A stretch of 64,000 nt of DNA from positions 1 through 64,000 of the forward strand of contig NZ_FOFS01000004.1 in NCBI RefSeq assembly GCF_900111015.1, read 5' to 3'. Positions 55,965-64,000 of the stretch are shown piece by piece. Each line of letters starts with the position of its first letter. The first letter of the stretch is position 1. The notes under the pieces were generated by a model, which saw nothing but the letters and a program-made list of their open reading frames with translations, made no database searches and was not told where the DNA came from. This stretch comes from Solimonas aquatica (GTDB lineage Bacteria; Pseudomonadota; Gammaproteobacteria; Nevskiales; Nevskiaceae). The position numbers and the translations under genes are program-made.

Positions 55965-58091
55965 ATGATGGACCTGCCCGACCGCCTCCTGCCTCCCGAC
56001 CGCAGCCACTACGGCGCCCCGCTCGGCGCACAGTGGGACGGTCGCGGTGTGCTGTTCTCGCTGTTCTCGCAACACGCCGAACGCATCGAACTTTGCGTGT
56101 TCGATGCCGCCGGGCGTCATGAGCGTCGCTATGCCATGCCCGATTGCAGCGATGGCATCTGGCGCGGCTACCTGCCCCAGGCACGGCCGGGCCTTGCATA
56201 CGGCTATCGCGCTTACGGGCCCTACGAGCCCCTGCATGGTCATCGCTTCAATGCCCACAAGCTGCTGCTCGATCCCTACGCACGCCAGCTGCAGGGCACG
56301 CTCAGATGGCATGACGCGCTGTTCGCCCATCGCATCGGCTCGCCCAAGGGCGATCTGTCCTTCGACCGCCGCGACAGCGCCGCCTTCATGCCCAAGGCCG
56401 TGGTGGTGGACGACTACTTCGACTGGGGCAACGAGCACGCGCCGCGTACGCCCTGGTCGGACACCGTGATCTACGAGATGCATCTGCGCGGCTTCTCCAT
56501 GCGCCGCGAAGAAATCCTGCCGCATGATCGCGGCACCTTCGGCGCCCTGGGCCATCCCGCCAGCATCGAATATCTGCAGCGCCTGGGCGTGACGGCCGTT
56601 GAACTGCTGCCCGTACACGCCTTCGTGCATGACCGCTTCCTGGTGGAAAAGGAACTGGTCAATTACTGGGGCTACAACACCCTGGCCTATTTCGCGCCGC
56701 ATCCGGCGTATCTGTCCGACGGCACCCTGGGCCAGCTGAAATGGGCGGTGAGACAGCTGCACGCCGCCGGCATCGAAGTCATTCTCGATGTGGTCTACAA
56801 CCACACCGCCGAAGGCAACGAGCTGGGACCGACGCTATCCCTGCGCGGCCTGGACAATGCGAGCTACTACCGCCTGCTGCCCAATGAGCCGCGCTACTAC
56901 ATCAACGACACCGGCTGCGGCAACACCATCAACAGCTCGCATCCGCAGGTGATCCGCCTGGTCATGGACTCGCTGCGCTGGTGGGTGAGCGAGTTTCATG
57001 TCGATGGCTTCCGCTTCGACTTGAGCTCCACCCTGGGCCGCGAGCCGCTGGGCTTCGACACCGGCGCGGGCCTGTTCGACGCGATGATGCAGGACCCGCT
57101 GCTGAGCCGCTGCAAGCTGATCGCCGAGCCCTGGGACCTGGGGCCCGGCGGTTATCAGCTGGGCCGGCATCCCGCCGGCATGGCGGAGTGGAACGACAAG
57201 TTCCGCGATGAGGTGCGCCGCTACTGGCGCGGCGACGCCGGCATGCGTCCGGCGCTGGCGGCGCGTCTGCAAGGCTCGGCGGAACTGTTCGATCATCATC
57301 GCCGCAAGCCCTGGGCGAGCCTCAACTTCATCACCGCGCATGACGGCTTCACCCTGCGCGATCTCACCAGCTACAACGTCAAGCACAATCTCGCCAACGG
57401 CGAGGACAACCGCGACGGCAACGACCGCAACGACAGCTACAACTGGGGCATCGAAGGCGAAACCGGCAACGAAGCAGTGCTGGCACAGCGCGCGCGCATC
57501 CAGCGCGCCATGCTCGCCACCCTGCTGTTCTCGCAGGGCACGCCCATGCTGCTGGCCGGCGATGAGTTCGGCCACACGCAGCAGGGCAACAACAACGCCT
57601 ACTGCCAGGACAATGAGCTGAGCTGGCTCGACTGGTCGCTGCCGGACTCGCCGCCGGGCGCGGAACTGCTGGAATTCAGCCGCCGCCTGCTGGAGCTGCG
57701 CCGCAGCCAGCCCCTGCTGCGCGCCGACTACTTCCAGCACGCCCGCCTGGAACTGGCCGAAGATTTGCGTGATGTGCACTGGTTCGACGAGCGCGGCCAG
57801 GCCTTGAGTTCTGGCGACTGGCACAACGCCAATGCGCGCCTGCTGGGGCTGCGGCGCGCGGCGGCGCGCGAGGACGAGCGCATCGAGCTGCTGATCGTGC
57901 TGTTCAATGCCGACAGCGGCGCGCATCGCTTCCAGCTGCCGCCGCCGCTGGCCGAGTATCAGCTGCTGCTGGACAGCGCGCAGCCCGGGCGCGGCGTCGA
58001 AGCAGTCGCGGACATGCAGATCGAAATCGTCGGTCACAGCCTGATGCTGCTGACCGCCACCTATCTTCCGAGTCGCGGAGTCGCGTCATGA
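55965..58091 (+). CDS. glgX: Glycogen debranching enzyme (isoamylase type)
   Basis: GlgX (GH13_11) cleaves alpha-1,6 branches of phosphorylase-limit glycogen. The 708-residue enzyme has GYNTLAYFAPHPAYLSDG, HVDGFRFDLSSTLGRE (nucleophile), KLIAEPWDLGPGGYQLG (acid/base), NFITAHDGFTLRDL and GDEFGHTQQGNNNAYCQDNE. It may be transcribed through the repeat from glgCB or from its own promoter. malQ overlaps it by 4 bases. Confidence 0.96.
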   Translation: MMDLPDRLLPPDRSHYGAPLGAQWDGRGVLFSLFSQHAERIELCVFDAAGRHERRYAMPDCSDGIWRGYLPQARPGLAYGYRAYGPYEPLHGHRFNAHKLLLDPYARQLQGTLRWHDALFAHRIGSPKGDLSFDRRDSAAFMPKAVVVDDYFDWGNEHAPRTPWSDTVIYEMHLRGFSMRREEILPHDRGTFGALGHPASIEYLQRLGVTAVELLPVHAFVHDRFLVEKELVNYWGYNTLAYFAPHPAYLSDGTLGQLKWAVRQLHAAGIEVILDVVYNHTAEGNELGPTLSLRGLDNASYYRLLPNEPRYYINDTGCGNTINSSHPQVIRLVMDSLRWWVSEFHVDGFRFDLSSTLGREPLGFDTGAGLFDAMMQDPLLSRCKLIAEPWDLGPGGYQLGRHPAGMAEWNDKFRDEVRRYWRGDAGMRPALAARLQGSAELFDHHRRKPWASLNFITAHDGFTLRDLTSYNVKHNLANGEDNRDGNDRNDSYNWGIEGETGNEAVLAQRARIQRAMLATLLFSQGTPMLLAGDEFGHTQQGNNNAYCQDNELSWLDWSLPDSPPGAELLEFSRRLLELRRSQPLLRADYFQHARLELAEDLRDVHWFDERGQALSSGDWHNANARLLGLRRAAAREDERIELLIVLFNADSGAHRFQLPPPLAEYQLLLDSAQPGRGVEAVADMQIEIVGHSLMLLTATYLPSRGVAS

Positions 58092-60172
58092 GTTCGCCGC
58101 AGCTGCAGGACCTCGCCGCCATCGCCGGCATTGCCACGCAGTGGACCGATTATCGCGGCGTCTCGCGCAGTGTCTCCGACGACACCCTGCGCACCCTGCT
58201 CGAAGCGCTGGAGCTGCCCTGCGCCAGCGCGCAGCAGCTGGCCGATTCGCATGCCCGCGCCCGCGCCGAGCAGAGCCAGTCACAGCTGCCGCCGCTGCTC
58301 ACCGCCAGCAGCGACGCCGAGCTGCTGCTGCCCGCCGGCGAACTCGACGAGGGCGCGCAGCTGCCGGTGCTCTGCGAGGACGGGCAGCGCCTGCTGCTGA
58401 AGCTGCATCGGCGTGACGCTGCACATCTGGCGGCGGACACGCGCCTGCCGCCGGGTTATCACCGCGCGCAGCTCGCGGATCGCGAAATCACCCTGGCGGT
58501 GGCGCCGCCGCGCTGCCATGCCATCGCCGACATCGCGCCGCAGTCGCGGCTCTGGGGCATCGCCACGCAGCTCTACGCGCTGCGCGCGCCGCAGTGCACG
58601 GGCTTCGGCGACTTTGCCGCGCTGCGCGGTTTCGCACAGGCCGCCGCTGCGCGCGGCGCCGATGCCGTGGCGATCAGCCCGGTGCACGCGCAGTTCGCCG
58701 CCGACGTGAATCACTACAGTCCTTATGCGCCCTCCAGCCGCCTGCTGCTCAACACGCTCTACGGCGACCCGGCGGAACTGATCGGCGAAGCCGGCCTGCA
58801 GCTGCTGCTCAGCGAGGCGCGCCTGGCCACCGAGCGCGAACGTCTGGAACAGCTGACGCTGATCGACTGGCCGGCAGCCGCGCGCCTGCGCCTGCAGCTG
58901 CTGCGCACGGTGCACGCGCAGCTGCGCGAGAGCCTGCGCGAAGGCGGCCGCCATCACAGTGAGTTCAGCGCGTTCTGCAAGGCCGGCGGCGAGGCGCTGC
59001 TGGACCATGCGCGCTTCGAAGTGCTGCATGCGCGCGAGCTGGCGCAGGGGCGCTGGCACTGGCGCGACTGGCCGGCGCCGCTGCGGGATGCGCGCTCGCC
59101 GGCGGTGGCGCGCGCGGTGGCCGGCGATACCGAGGAACTGGAGTTTCATCTCTTCGCGCAGTGGCTGGCGGCGCGCAGCCTGTGCAGCGCGCAGGCGGCG
59201 GCGCTGGACAGCGGCATGCGCATCGGCCTGATCGGTGATCTGGCGGTGGGCACCAGCAGCGGCGGCAGCCATGCCTGGAGCCGTCAGCACGAAATGCTCA
59301 GCGGCATCTCGGTGGGCGCCCCGCCCGATCTGCTCAATGCCCTCGGCCAGAGCTGGGGCCTCACCGCGTTCTCGCCGCGCGCGCTGCGCGCGCATGGCTA
59401 CGCGCCCTTCATCGAACTGCTGCGCGCCAGCCTGCGCCAGGTCGGCGGCCTGCGCATCGATCACGTGCTGGGCCTGCGCCGCCTGTGGCTGGTGCCGGAA
59501 GGCGCGCAGGCCACGGCCGGCGCCTACCTGCAGTATCCGCAGCAGGATCTGCTGCGCCTGATCGCACTGGAGTCGGCGCGCCACCGCGCGGTGATCATCG
59601 GCGAAGACCTCGGCACCGTGCCCGAGGGCTTCCGCGAGCAGCTTCAGGAAAAAGCCCTGATGGGCATGCGCGTGCTGTGGTTCGAACGCGATCATGGCCT
59701 GTTCGTGGAGCCCGGGCGCTGGAGCGCCGAGGCCATGGCCACCACCACCACGCACGATCTGCCCAGCGTCGCCGGCTGGTGGTATGGCCGCGATGTCGAC
59801 TGGCGGGTGAAGCTGGATCTGCTGGAGCCGGGCGTCACGCCCGAACAGGAACGCGCCGTGCGGGCGCGGGATCGTCAGACACTATGGGCGGCGCTTCGCT
59901 ACGCCGGCGTGGCCCAGGGCAGCGATGCCGCGCCGGAATCCGCCGAGCCGGCCATCGATGCCGCGCTGCGCTTCGTGGCGCGCACCCCGGCGCCGCTGGC
60001 GATGGCGCCCATCGAAGATCTGGCCGGGCTCAGCGAACAGCCGAACCTGCCCGGCACCATCGCCGAACATCCCAACTGGCAGCGGCGCCTGCCGCAGGAG
60101 AGCGAGGCGCTGCTCAATGGCGCATCGGCGCGCCTGGCGCTGCTGCGCGAAGAACGCCCGCGCCACGACTAA
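58088..60172 (+). CDS. malQ: 4-alpha-glucanotransferase (amylomaltase)
   Basis: MalQ (GH77) transfers maltodextrin segments and recycles products of glycogen debranching. The 694 residues carry the GH77 barrel with RIDHVLGLRRLW (nucleophile Asp), IIGEDLGTVPEGFRE (acid Glu) and TTTHDLPSVAGWW (transition-state Asp). The extended N-terminal region (about 150 residues) is of the enterobacterial-long type. It overlaps the glgX stop by ATGA, so the two are coupled. Confidence 0.95.
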   Translation: MSSPQLQDLAAIAGIATQWTDYRGVSRSVSDDTLRTLLEALELPCASAQQLADSHARARAEQSQSQLPPLLTASSDAELLLPAGELDEGAQLPVLCEDGQRLLLKLHRRDAAHLAADTRLPPGYHRAQLADREITLAVAPPRCHAIADIAPQSRLWGIATQLYALRAPQCTGFGDFAALRGFAQAAAARGADAVAISPVHAQFAADVNHYSPYAPSSRLLLNTLYGDPAELIGEAGLQLLLSEARLATERERLEQLTLIDWPAAARLRLQLLRTVHAQLRESLREGGRHHSEFSAFCKAGGEALLDHARFEVLHARELAQGRWHWRDWPAPLRDARSPAVARAVAGDTEELEFHLFAQWLAARSLCSAQAAALDSGMRIGLIGDLAVGTSSGGSHAWSRQHEMLSGISVGAPPDLLNALGQSWGLTAFSPRALRAHGYAPFIELLRASLRQVGGLRIDHVLGLRRLWLVPEGAQATAGAYLQYPQQDLLRLIALESARHRAVIIGEDLGTVPEGFREQLQEKALMGMRVLWFERDHGLFVEPGRWSAEAMATTTTHDLPSVAGWWYGRDVDWRVKLDLLEPGVTPEQERAVRARDRQTLWAALRYAGVAQGSDAAPESAEPAIDAALRFVARTPAPLAMAPIEDLAGLSEQPNLPGTIAEHPNWQRRLPQESEALLNGASARLALLREERPRHD

Positions 60173-60213
60173 CGGTCGGTTGCGCGCAAAGTGAAGGTCA
60201 ACAGGCCCTGGCT

Positions 60214-61704
60214 TCAGCGCCGTCGCCAGGCGTTTTCCTTGACGGGCGAGCGCAGCAGCCTGCCACCGCTGAGGGATGCGCGCTTGGCGTTGCCTGGGCA
60301 GACGCCGCTTTGCCGATAGCTCAGCGCCGCTGCCAGCATGCCTTCCCCGGCATCACCCGGTTCGTGGCTGTAATCGTCATCGACCGCGCAGGTCGGCGTG
60401 AACCCATCGGCGTAATCACCAAAGCCCTTGGCATTGGTGCCGGAGAACTCGATGGCGAAATAGCTGATGCCGCAGTTGTCCTGGGCGTAGAAACCATAAG
60501 GCTTGCCGCAGCTGGTCTCGCCGATCAGCACCACGTCCACATCGACGCCGCGCAGGCTGTTGATCACCGCCTCGCTGGCCGAGCAGGTGTCGCCGGTGAG
60601 CAGCACATAGAGGCGCTGCAGATTCAGCTGTGGCAGCGCGGTGCCCTCCGGCAGCGAGGCATCGAAGCCCTGCGCCGTGGCGTGAAACGGCGTGGCCGCA
60701 TCCCCCGCCGCGCGCGGATTCTTGTCGTTGAAGCTGAGCCGTTCGAAGACCTTGTTCTGCGTGGCGCTGGCGCCGGCGATCATGTAGGCCAGCTCGCTGG
60801 CGATATCCAGATAACCGCCGCCGTTGTAGCGCAGGTCCAGCACCAGATCCTGGATGCCGGCGGCGGACAGCTGCTGCACCGCCTCGTACAGCGCACCCTC
60901 GGCGGTGGCGATGTGATCGTTGAACAGGATGTAGCCGACCTTGCCACTGGCGGTTTCCAGGGTTTTCACCAAAGGCACCGGCCGCTCGGTAAAGGACTGC
61001 GCGGTGAGCACCAGCTCGCGCGTGCCGCTGCTGCCGAAGTCCTGGATGTTGAAGCGGTGCTGCTCGCCGGCACTGGCCGGAAACAGGCCGGCGTTGAGCG
61101 TGTCCACGCCCGCCTGCGTGCCGTCATTGACCATATCCACGCCGTCGATGGCCAGAATCTGCGCTCCCCGGGCGATGCCCTGCGCGTCCGCCGAGGTGCC
61201 GGCATCCACCGCCACCACCACCGCCTGACGCGGCGGCCGGTTCGCCACCAGACGGATCTGCATGCCATACCCCACACTCAGGCCCTCGCTCGACTGCGCG
61301 TTCCACTCGTCCGTGGGATAGACGAAGCTGAACGGGTCCTTGCGCTTGCCGCTGCTGGTGATGGCGGGCGTGCGCAGCGCCTTGAAGTAGGCCGCCATCG
61401 CGTCGTAGACCGAGCCATAGGCGGCCAGGCTGTAGGCACTGGCGTTGACGCCGGGAATCTCCGGATACCAGAGATAGATCTCGTGCATGTAGGCATCGAG
61501 CCAGCGCTGCTCGCTGCCCAGCGTGCCGGCGCGATCCGTGTAGCGCTTGCCGGTGTAAGGATCGACACCGCTGCGCGGCGCCATGCAGATCTGCGCCAGC
61601 TTGTCGGAAGCCAGCTGCGCACCGCCACCACCCCCGCCACAGGACGACAGCAGGCCCGCCAGCAGACAGGCCAGGCAGCCGACAGCGGTCTTGAGCCTCA
61701 GCAT
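60214..61704 (-). CDS. S41-family peptidase lipoprotein with PDZ-like domain
   Basis: The 496-residue protein is predicted to be a lipoprotein (LLAGLLSSCGGGGGG signal and glycine linker). An S41/CtpA-like core follows: a PDZ-like region (GIARGAQILAIDGVDM), KVGYILFNDHI, LVLDLRYNGGGYLD and a catalytic Ser in TGDTCSASEAVIN. The lysine partner of CtpA is not certain. It is probably a periplasmic or outer-membrane protease with unknown substrate. I chose the ATG at 61704 because it puts the lipobox at the usual place. It is divergent from rsmE. Confidence 0.85.
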   Translation of the reverse strand: MLRLKTAVGCLACLLAGLLSSCGGGGGGAQLASDKLAQICMAPRSGVDPYTGKRYTDRAGTLGSEQRWLDAYMHEIYLWYPEIPGVNASAYSLAAYGSVYDAMAAYFKALRTPAITSSGKRKDPFSFVYPTDEWNAQSSEGLSVGYGMQIRLVANRPPRQAVVVAVDAGTSADAQGIARGAQILAIDGVDMVNDGTQAGVDTLNAGLFPASAGEQHRFNIQDFGSSGTRELVLTAQSFTERPVPLVKTLETASGKVGYILFNDHIATAEGALYEAVQQLSAAGIQDLVLDLRYNGGGYLDIASELAYMIAGASATQNKVFERLSFNDKNPRAAGDAATPFHATAQGFDASLPEGTALPQLNLQRLYVLLTGDTCSASEAVINSLRGVDVDVVLIGETSCGKPYGFYAQDNCGISYFAIEFSGTNAKGFGDYADGFTPTCAVDDDYSHEPGDAGEGMLAAALSYRQSGVCPGNAKRASLSGGRLLRSPVKENAWRRR

Positions 61705-61850
61705 GGCGCATTTCCCGTCAGACCAGAACCGGAAGGCAGTGTAGTTTGCCGGCGGCGGTCCGGGCACTCGGGCAAACCCGCAAGGCGATCCAGCGCACGC
61801 CTTGTCCCGGCGCATGGCGGCAGCCACGCGCGCTGATTATCCTTGCGCCC

Positions 61851-62600
61851 ATGAGCCAGCCCCGCATTCATTTCCCCGTCCCGCTGCAGAGCGATACCAC
61901 GCTGACGCTGCCCGAGGACGCCTATCGGCATCTGGTGCAGGTGCTGCGCCTGCGCCAGAACGAGCGCTTCATAGCCTTCGACGGTCGCGGCGGCGAGTAT
62001 GAAGCCGAGATCATCGAGATCGGCAAGCGCGAAGCCCGTGCGCGCATCGGCGCCTTCGTGAACGTGGCGCGCGAATCGCCGCTGGACCTGATGCTGGCGC
62101 AATGCATCGCCAAGGGCGAGCGCATGGACTACACCCTGCAGAAAGCCGTGGAGCTGGGCGTAACGCGCATCGTGCCCCTGCTGTCCTCGCGCAGCGTGGT
62201 GCGTCTGGACGCCGAGCGCTGGGACAAGAAGCTGGAGCACTGGCGCGGCGTGATCGTCAGCGCCTGCGAGCAATCCGGCCGCACCCGGGTGCCGCAGCTT
62301 GCGGACGTTGAAGCCTTGCCCAGCTGGCTGGATCGCGAGGATGCGCACGGCGAGCGGCTCACGCTCGATCCGCTGGCACATCACGGCCTGCGCGAGCTGC
62401 CGCCGCCGCGCGGCCCGCTGACGCTGCTGGTGGGTCCGGAGGGTGGTCTTTCCGAACACGAACTGCATCGCGCCCACGAAGCCGGCTTCACCGGCATCCG
62501 CATGGGCCCGCGCGTGCTGCGCACGGAGACAGCAGGCATTGCGGCGCTGGCCGCGATGCAGGCAATGTGGGGCGACTGGGGCGGCACCCCACCACCATAA
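61851..62600 (+). CDS. rsmE: 16S rRNA m3U1498 methyltransferase RsmE
   Basis: RsmE methylates U1498 of 16S rRNA as a SPOUT-fold dimer. The 249-residue protein has an N-terminal PUA-like domain (YRHLVQVLRLRQNE) and the knotted C-terminal domain with QKAVELGVTRIVPLLSSRSV, LLVGPEGGLSEHEL and GPRVLRTETAGIAAL. The start ATGAGCCAGC follows a short spacer from the divergent peptidase gene. Confidence 0.95.
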   Translation: MSQPRIHFPVPLQSDTTLTLPEDAYRHLVQVLRLRQNERFIAFDGRGGEYEAEIIEIGKREARARIGAFVNVARESPLDLMLAQCIAKGERMDYTLQKAVELGVTRIVPLLSSRSVVRLDAERWDKKLEHWRGVIVSACEQSGRTRVPQLADVEALPSWLDREDAHGERLTLDPLAHHGLRELPPPRGPLTLLVGPEGGLSEHELHRAHEAGFTGIRMGPRVLRTETAGIAALAAMQAMWGDWGGTPPP

Positions 62601-62641
62601 GCGCCGCTGCCGCGACGCGAACGCCAGTCACACTCGAAGCA

Positions 62642-62837
62642 GTAGGGCGGGTCAGGCGCGATAGCGCCGTAGCCCGCCGGGCTTTGCTGTGGTCTTTGAA
62701 TGGTTGCTCTTGATCCGATGGTCGTTTCGTCCGCCGCCGGAGGGCGGCGGAAGAAGCCAATAGATCGAGCAGCACACGCAGCAACAATCAGCAAAGCCAT
62801 GGCGGGTTACGGCGCTGGTGCGCCTGCCCCGCCCTGC
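62642..62837. repeat. Minimal REP-doublet, copy R4
   Basis: Two opposing REP hairpins (62642-62678 starting GTAGGGCGGGTCAGGCGC, and 62801-62837) flank about 120 bases. The interior keeps a CCGCCGCCGGAGGGCGGCGG hairpin also present next to R1-R3, but lacks the long central part and the CTTCTCTTTGC palindrome. It fills the gap between rsmE and the YCF48-like gene. Confidence 0.85.
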
Positions 62838-62876
62838 AGGTCTACGATTTACGATTGATGCGCGGAGAACTGCGGT

Positions 62877-63851
62877 TCAGCGTTGCGCGGTGCTCAGGGC
62901 TTGCACGCCGCGCTCGCCCACGACCAGCAGTCCGCTTGCGCCTTTCACCACCGCCGACAAGGAGCCCTCGCCTGCGCGGCCCAGTTGCGCCTGGCTTTGC
63001 GCACAGCCCGCCACGCGCAGGCTCAGGCCATCGGCGCCGACCAGCAGCAGCTCCTCGGCGCTCAGCGCCGTGCCGCCGAAAATGGAGCGCGTGGTCTGCG
63101 TGGCGACGCTGTTCCAGTCCTGCGTGCCCGGCGCGGCGCTGCAGAACACATTGCCCCGCAGGCCATAGGCCACAGCACCGTGCTCACCGAAAGGCAGCAC
63201 GCCGAACAGCGAACCCTGATAAGGAATCGTCAGTGCCGACCACTGCCTGCCATCCTCCGACTGCGCGGCAAAACCCGCCTCGCCCACCAGCACGAAGCGC
63301 CCGTCGGCCAGCCGCGTGATGGCATTGAGATGACGCCCGGCTTCGGCGAACAGACCGGGATCGGCGTTGCGCCAGTGCTCGCCGCCGTCCTGCGTGTACA
63401 GGAACAGACCGAAGCTGCCGATGGCATAGCCTTCCGTCGCGGACAGGAACAGCACGTCCAGCAGCGGCTTGTGCTCCTCCGGCTGGAAGTTCTGCAATTG
63501 CCAGCTCTGCCCGCCATCACGGCTGCGCAGAATCACGCTGTCATGACCCACGGCCCAGCCGTTCCGGTCATCGACAAAACTCAGCGCCGTGAGCAGCGCA
63601 TCCACCGGCACCCTGGCTTGCAGCCAGTGCTTGCCGTCATCGGAATAGACGATATGCCCGCGCTCACCCACCGCCACCAGACGCGCGCCGGCCCGCGCGA
63701 TGTCCAGCAGCAGACCTTGCGCCGCCAGCGGCGAGGGATCGGAAGGCTGCGGCGCAATCGCCGCGCGCGCCGACTGCATCAGCGCCACGCCACCGCCCAG
63801 AACCGCCAGCGCCAGACTCATGCCCAGAACCACCGTGCGAAGGGATTTCAT
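62877..63851 (-). CDS. YCF48-like exported beta-propeller protein
   Basis: The 324-residue protein has a signal peptide (LGMSLALAVLGGGVALMQSARAA) and BNR/YCF48-type repeats with RSRDGGQSWQLQN and YTQDGGEHWRNA motifs. Such proteins are found next to RND transporters with DUF1302/DUF1329 genes in lipid- or hydrocarbon-using gammaproteobacteria. Its ATG overlaps the RND stop by ATGA, supporting an operon. Confidence 0.88.
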   Translation of the reverse strand: MKSLRTVVLGMSLALAVLGGGVALMQSARAAIAPQPSDPSPLAAQGLLLDIARAGARLVAVGERGHIVYSDDGKHWLQARVPVDALLTALSFVDDRNGWAVGHDSVILRSRDGGQSWQLQNFQPEEHKPLLDVLFLSATEGYAIGSFGLFLYTQDGGEHWRNADPGLFAEAGRHLNAITRLADGRFVLVGEAGFAAQSEDGRQWSALTIPYQGSLFGVLPFGEHGAVAYGLRGNVFCSAAPGTQDWNSVATQTTRSIFGGTALSAEELLLVGADGLSLRVAGCAQSQAQLGRAGEGSLSAVVKGASGLLVVGERGVQALSTAQR

Positions 63852-64000
63852 GGCGCGGACACTCCGGCGGCCGGCACCATGGGGGCGGGCGCGCGACGCA
63901 GCAGGAAGGCAGCGAAGGCCGGCAGCAGCAGCACGGCGGCCACGGCATTGGCGAGGAACATGATGGTCAGCAGAATGCCCATGTTGATCTGGAACTGCAG
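63848..64000 (-). CDS. RND/MMPL-family transporter, C-terminal end only
   Basis: The visible 50 residues (INMGILLTIMFLANAVAAVLL, LPAFAAFLLRRAPAP) match the last membrane span and tail of YCF48-associated RND exporters. The gene continues beyond the right edge, so the start is not visible and the exact substrate is unknown. Confidence 0.65.
   Translation of the reverse strand: MQFQINMGILLTIMFLANAVAAVLLLPAFAAFLLRRAPAPMVPAAGVSAP

Overview
The window is GC-rich chromosomal DNA from a proteobacterium, most likely a gammaproteobacterium. The housekeeping genes (nadA, aspS, argF, nadC, murI, sodB, grxD, a PA3286-like ketoacyl synthase), the GTAG-type REP repeats and the YCF48/RND pair at the right edge all fit Nevskiales/Xanthomonadales-like lineages. 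That placement is an inference from gene content, not a measured phylogeny. The metabolic theme is facultative chemolithoautotrophy: a hydrogen sensor, NiFe-hydrogenase assembly genes, a red-type (form IC) RuBisCO operon and glycogen metabolism lie within about 35 kb. I saw no tRNA, rRNA, CRISPR array or intact transposase.

Layout. 0-17 kb: mostly housekeeping genes (nadA, aspS, an FmdB-type zinc ribbon, a degenerate histidine kinase, a CinA-like protein, a DJ-1/PfpI protein, grxD, sodB, argF, nadC, murI, a hydrolase, sppA, a ketoacyl synthase with a membrane hydrolase, small proteins). 17-23 kb: a TPR-protein operon that begins with an unlisted-size 37-residue membrane peptide. 23-25 kb: nasS/nasT. 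25-28 kb: hoxC and hoxB, the H2-sensing regulatory hydrogenase. 28-36 kb: cbbR divergent from cbbF-cbbP-cbbA-cbbL-cbbS-cbbX-cbbY. 36.7-50 kb: hupT/hoxJ kinase, nickel permease, hypA, an FmdE-like gene, hypE, hypD, a SIS-domain gene, hypC, hypF, an NHL propeller, a NifU-Rieske fusion, two short membrane proteins and a TPR protein, all on the minus strand and mostly with overlapping stop/start codons, plus a 2Fe-2S ferredoxin. 50-60 kb: glgA divergent from glgC-glgB, then glgX-malQ. 60-64 kb: an S41 peptidase lipoprotein, rsmE, a YCF48-like protein and the end of an RND transporter.

How it fits together. HoxBC should sense H2 and signal to HupT; the hyp genes and nickel permease would build a NiFe hydrogenase. 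Its structural subunits, HypB, a maturation endopeptidase and the HoxA/HupR response regulator are not in the window. The cbb operon would fix CO2, and the glg genes would store and remobilise carbon.

The most unusual content is repetitive DNA. Two copies of a roughly 260-290 bp multi-stem element (4843-5104 and 26665-26955) share internal sequence, but their long outer arms have nearly unrelated sequences that are still self-complementary, and inner stems show compensatory base changes. The second copy sits inside the hoxB-hoxC operon. A separate family of GTAG-REP doublets occurs four times; two roughly 700 bp copies in opposite orientation bracket the entire 36.7-55 kb hydrogenase-assembly/glycogen block.
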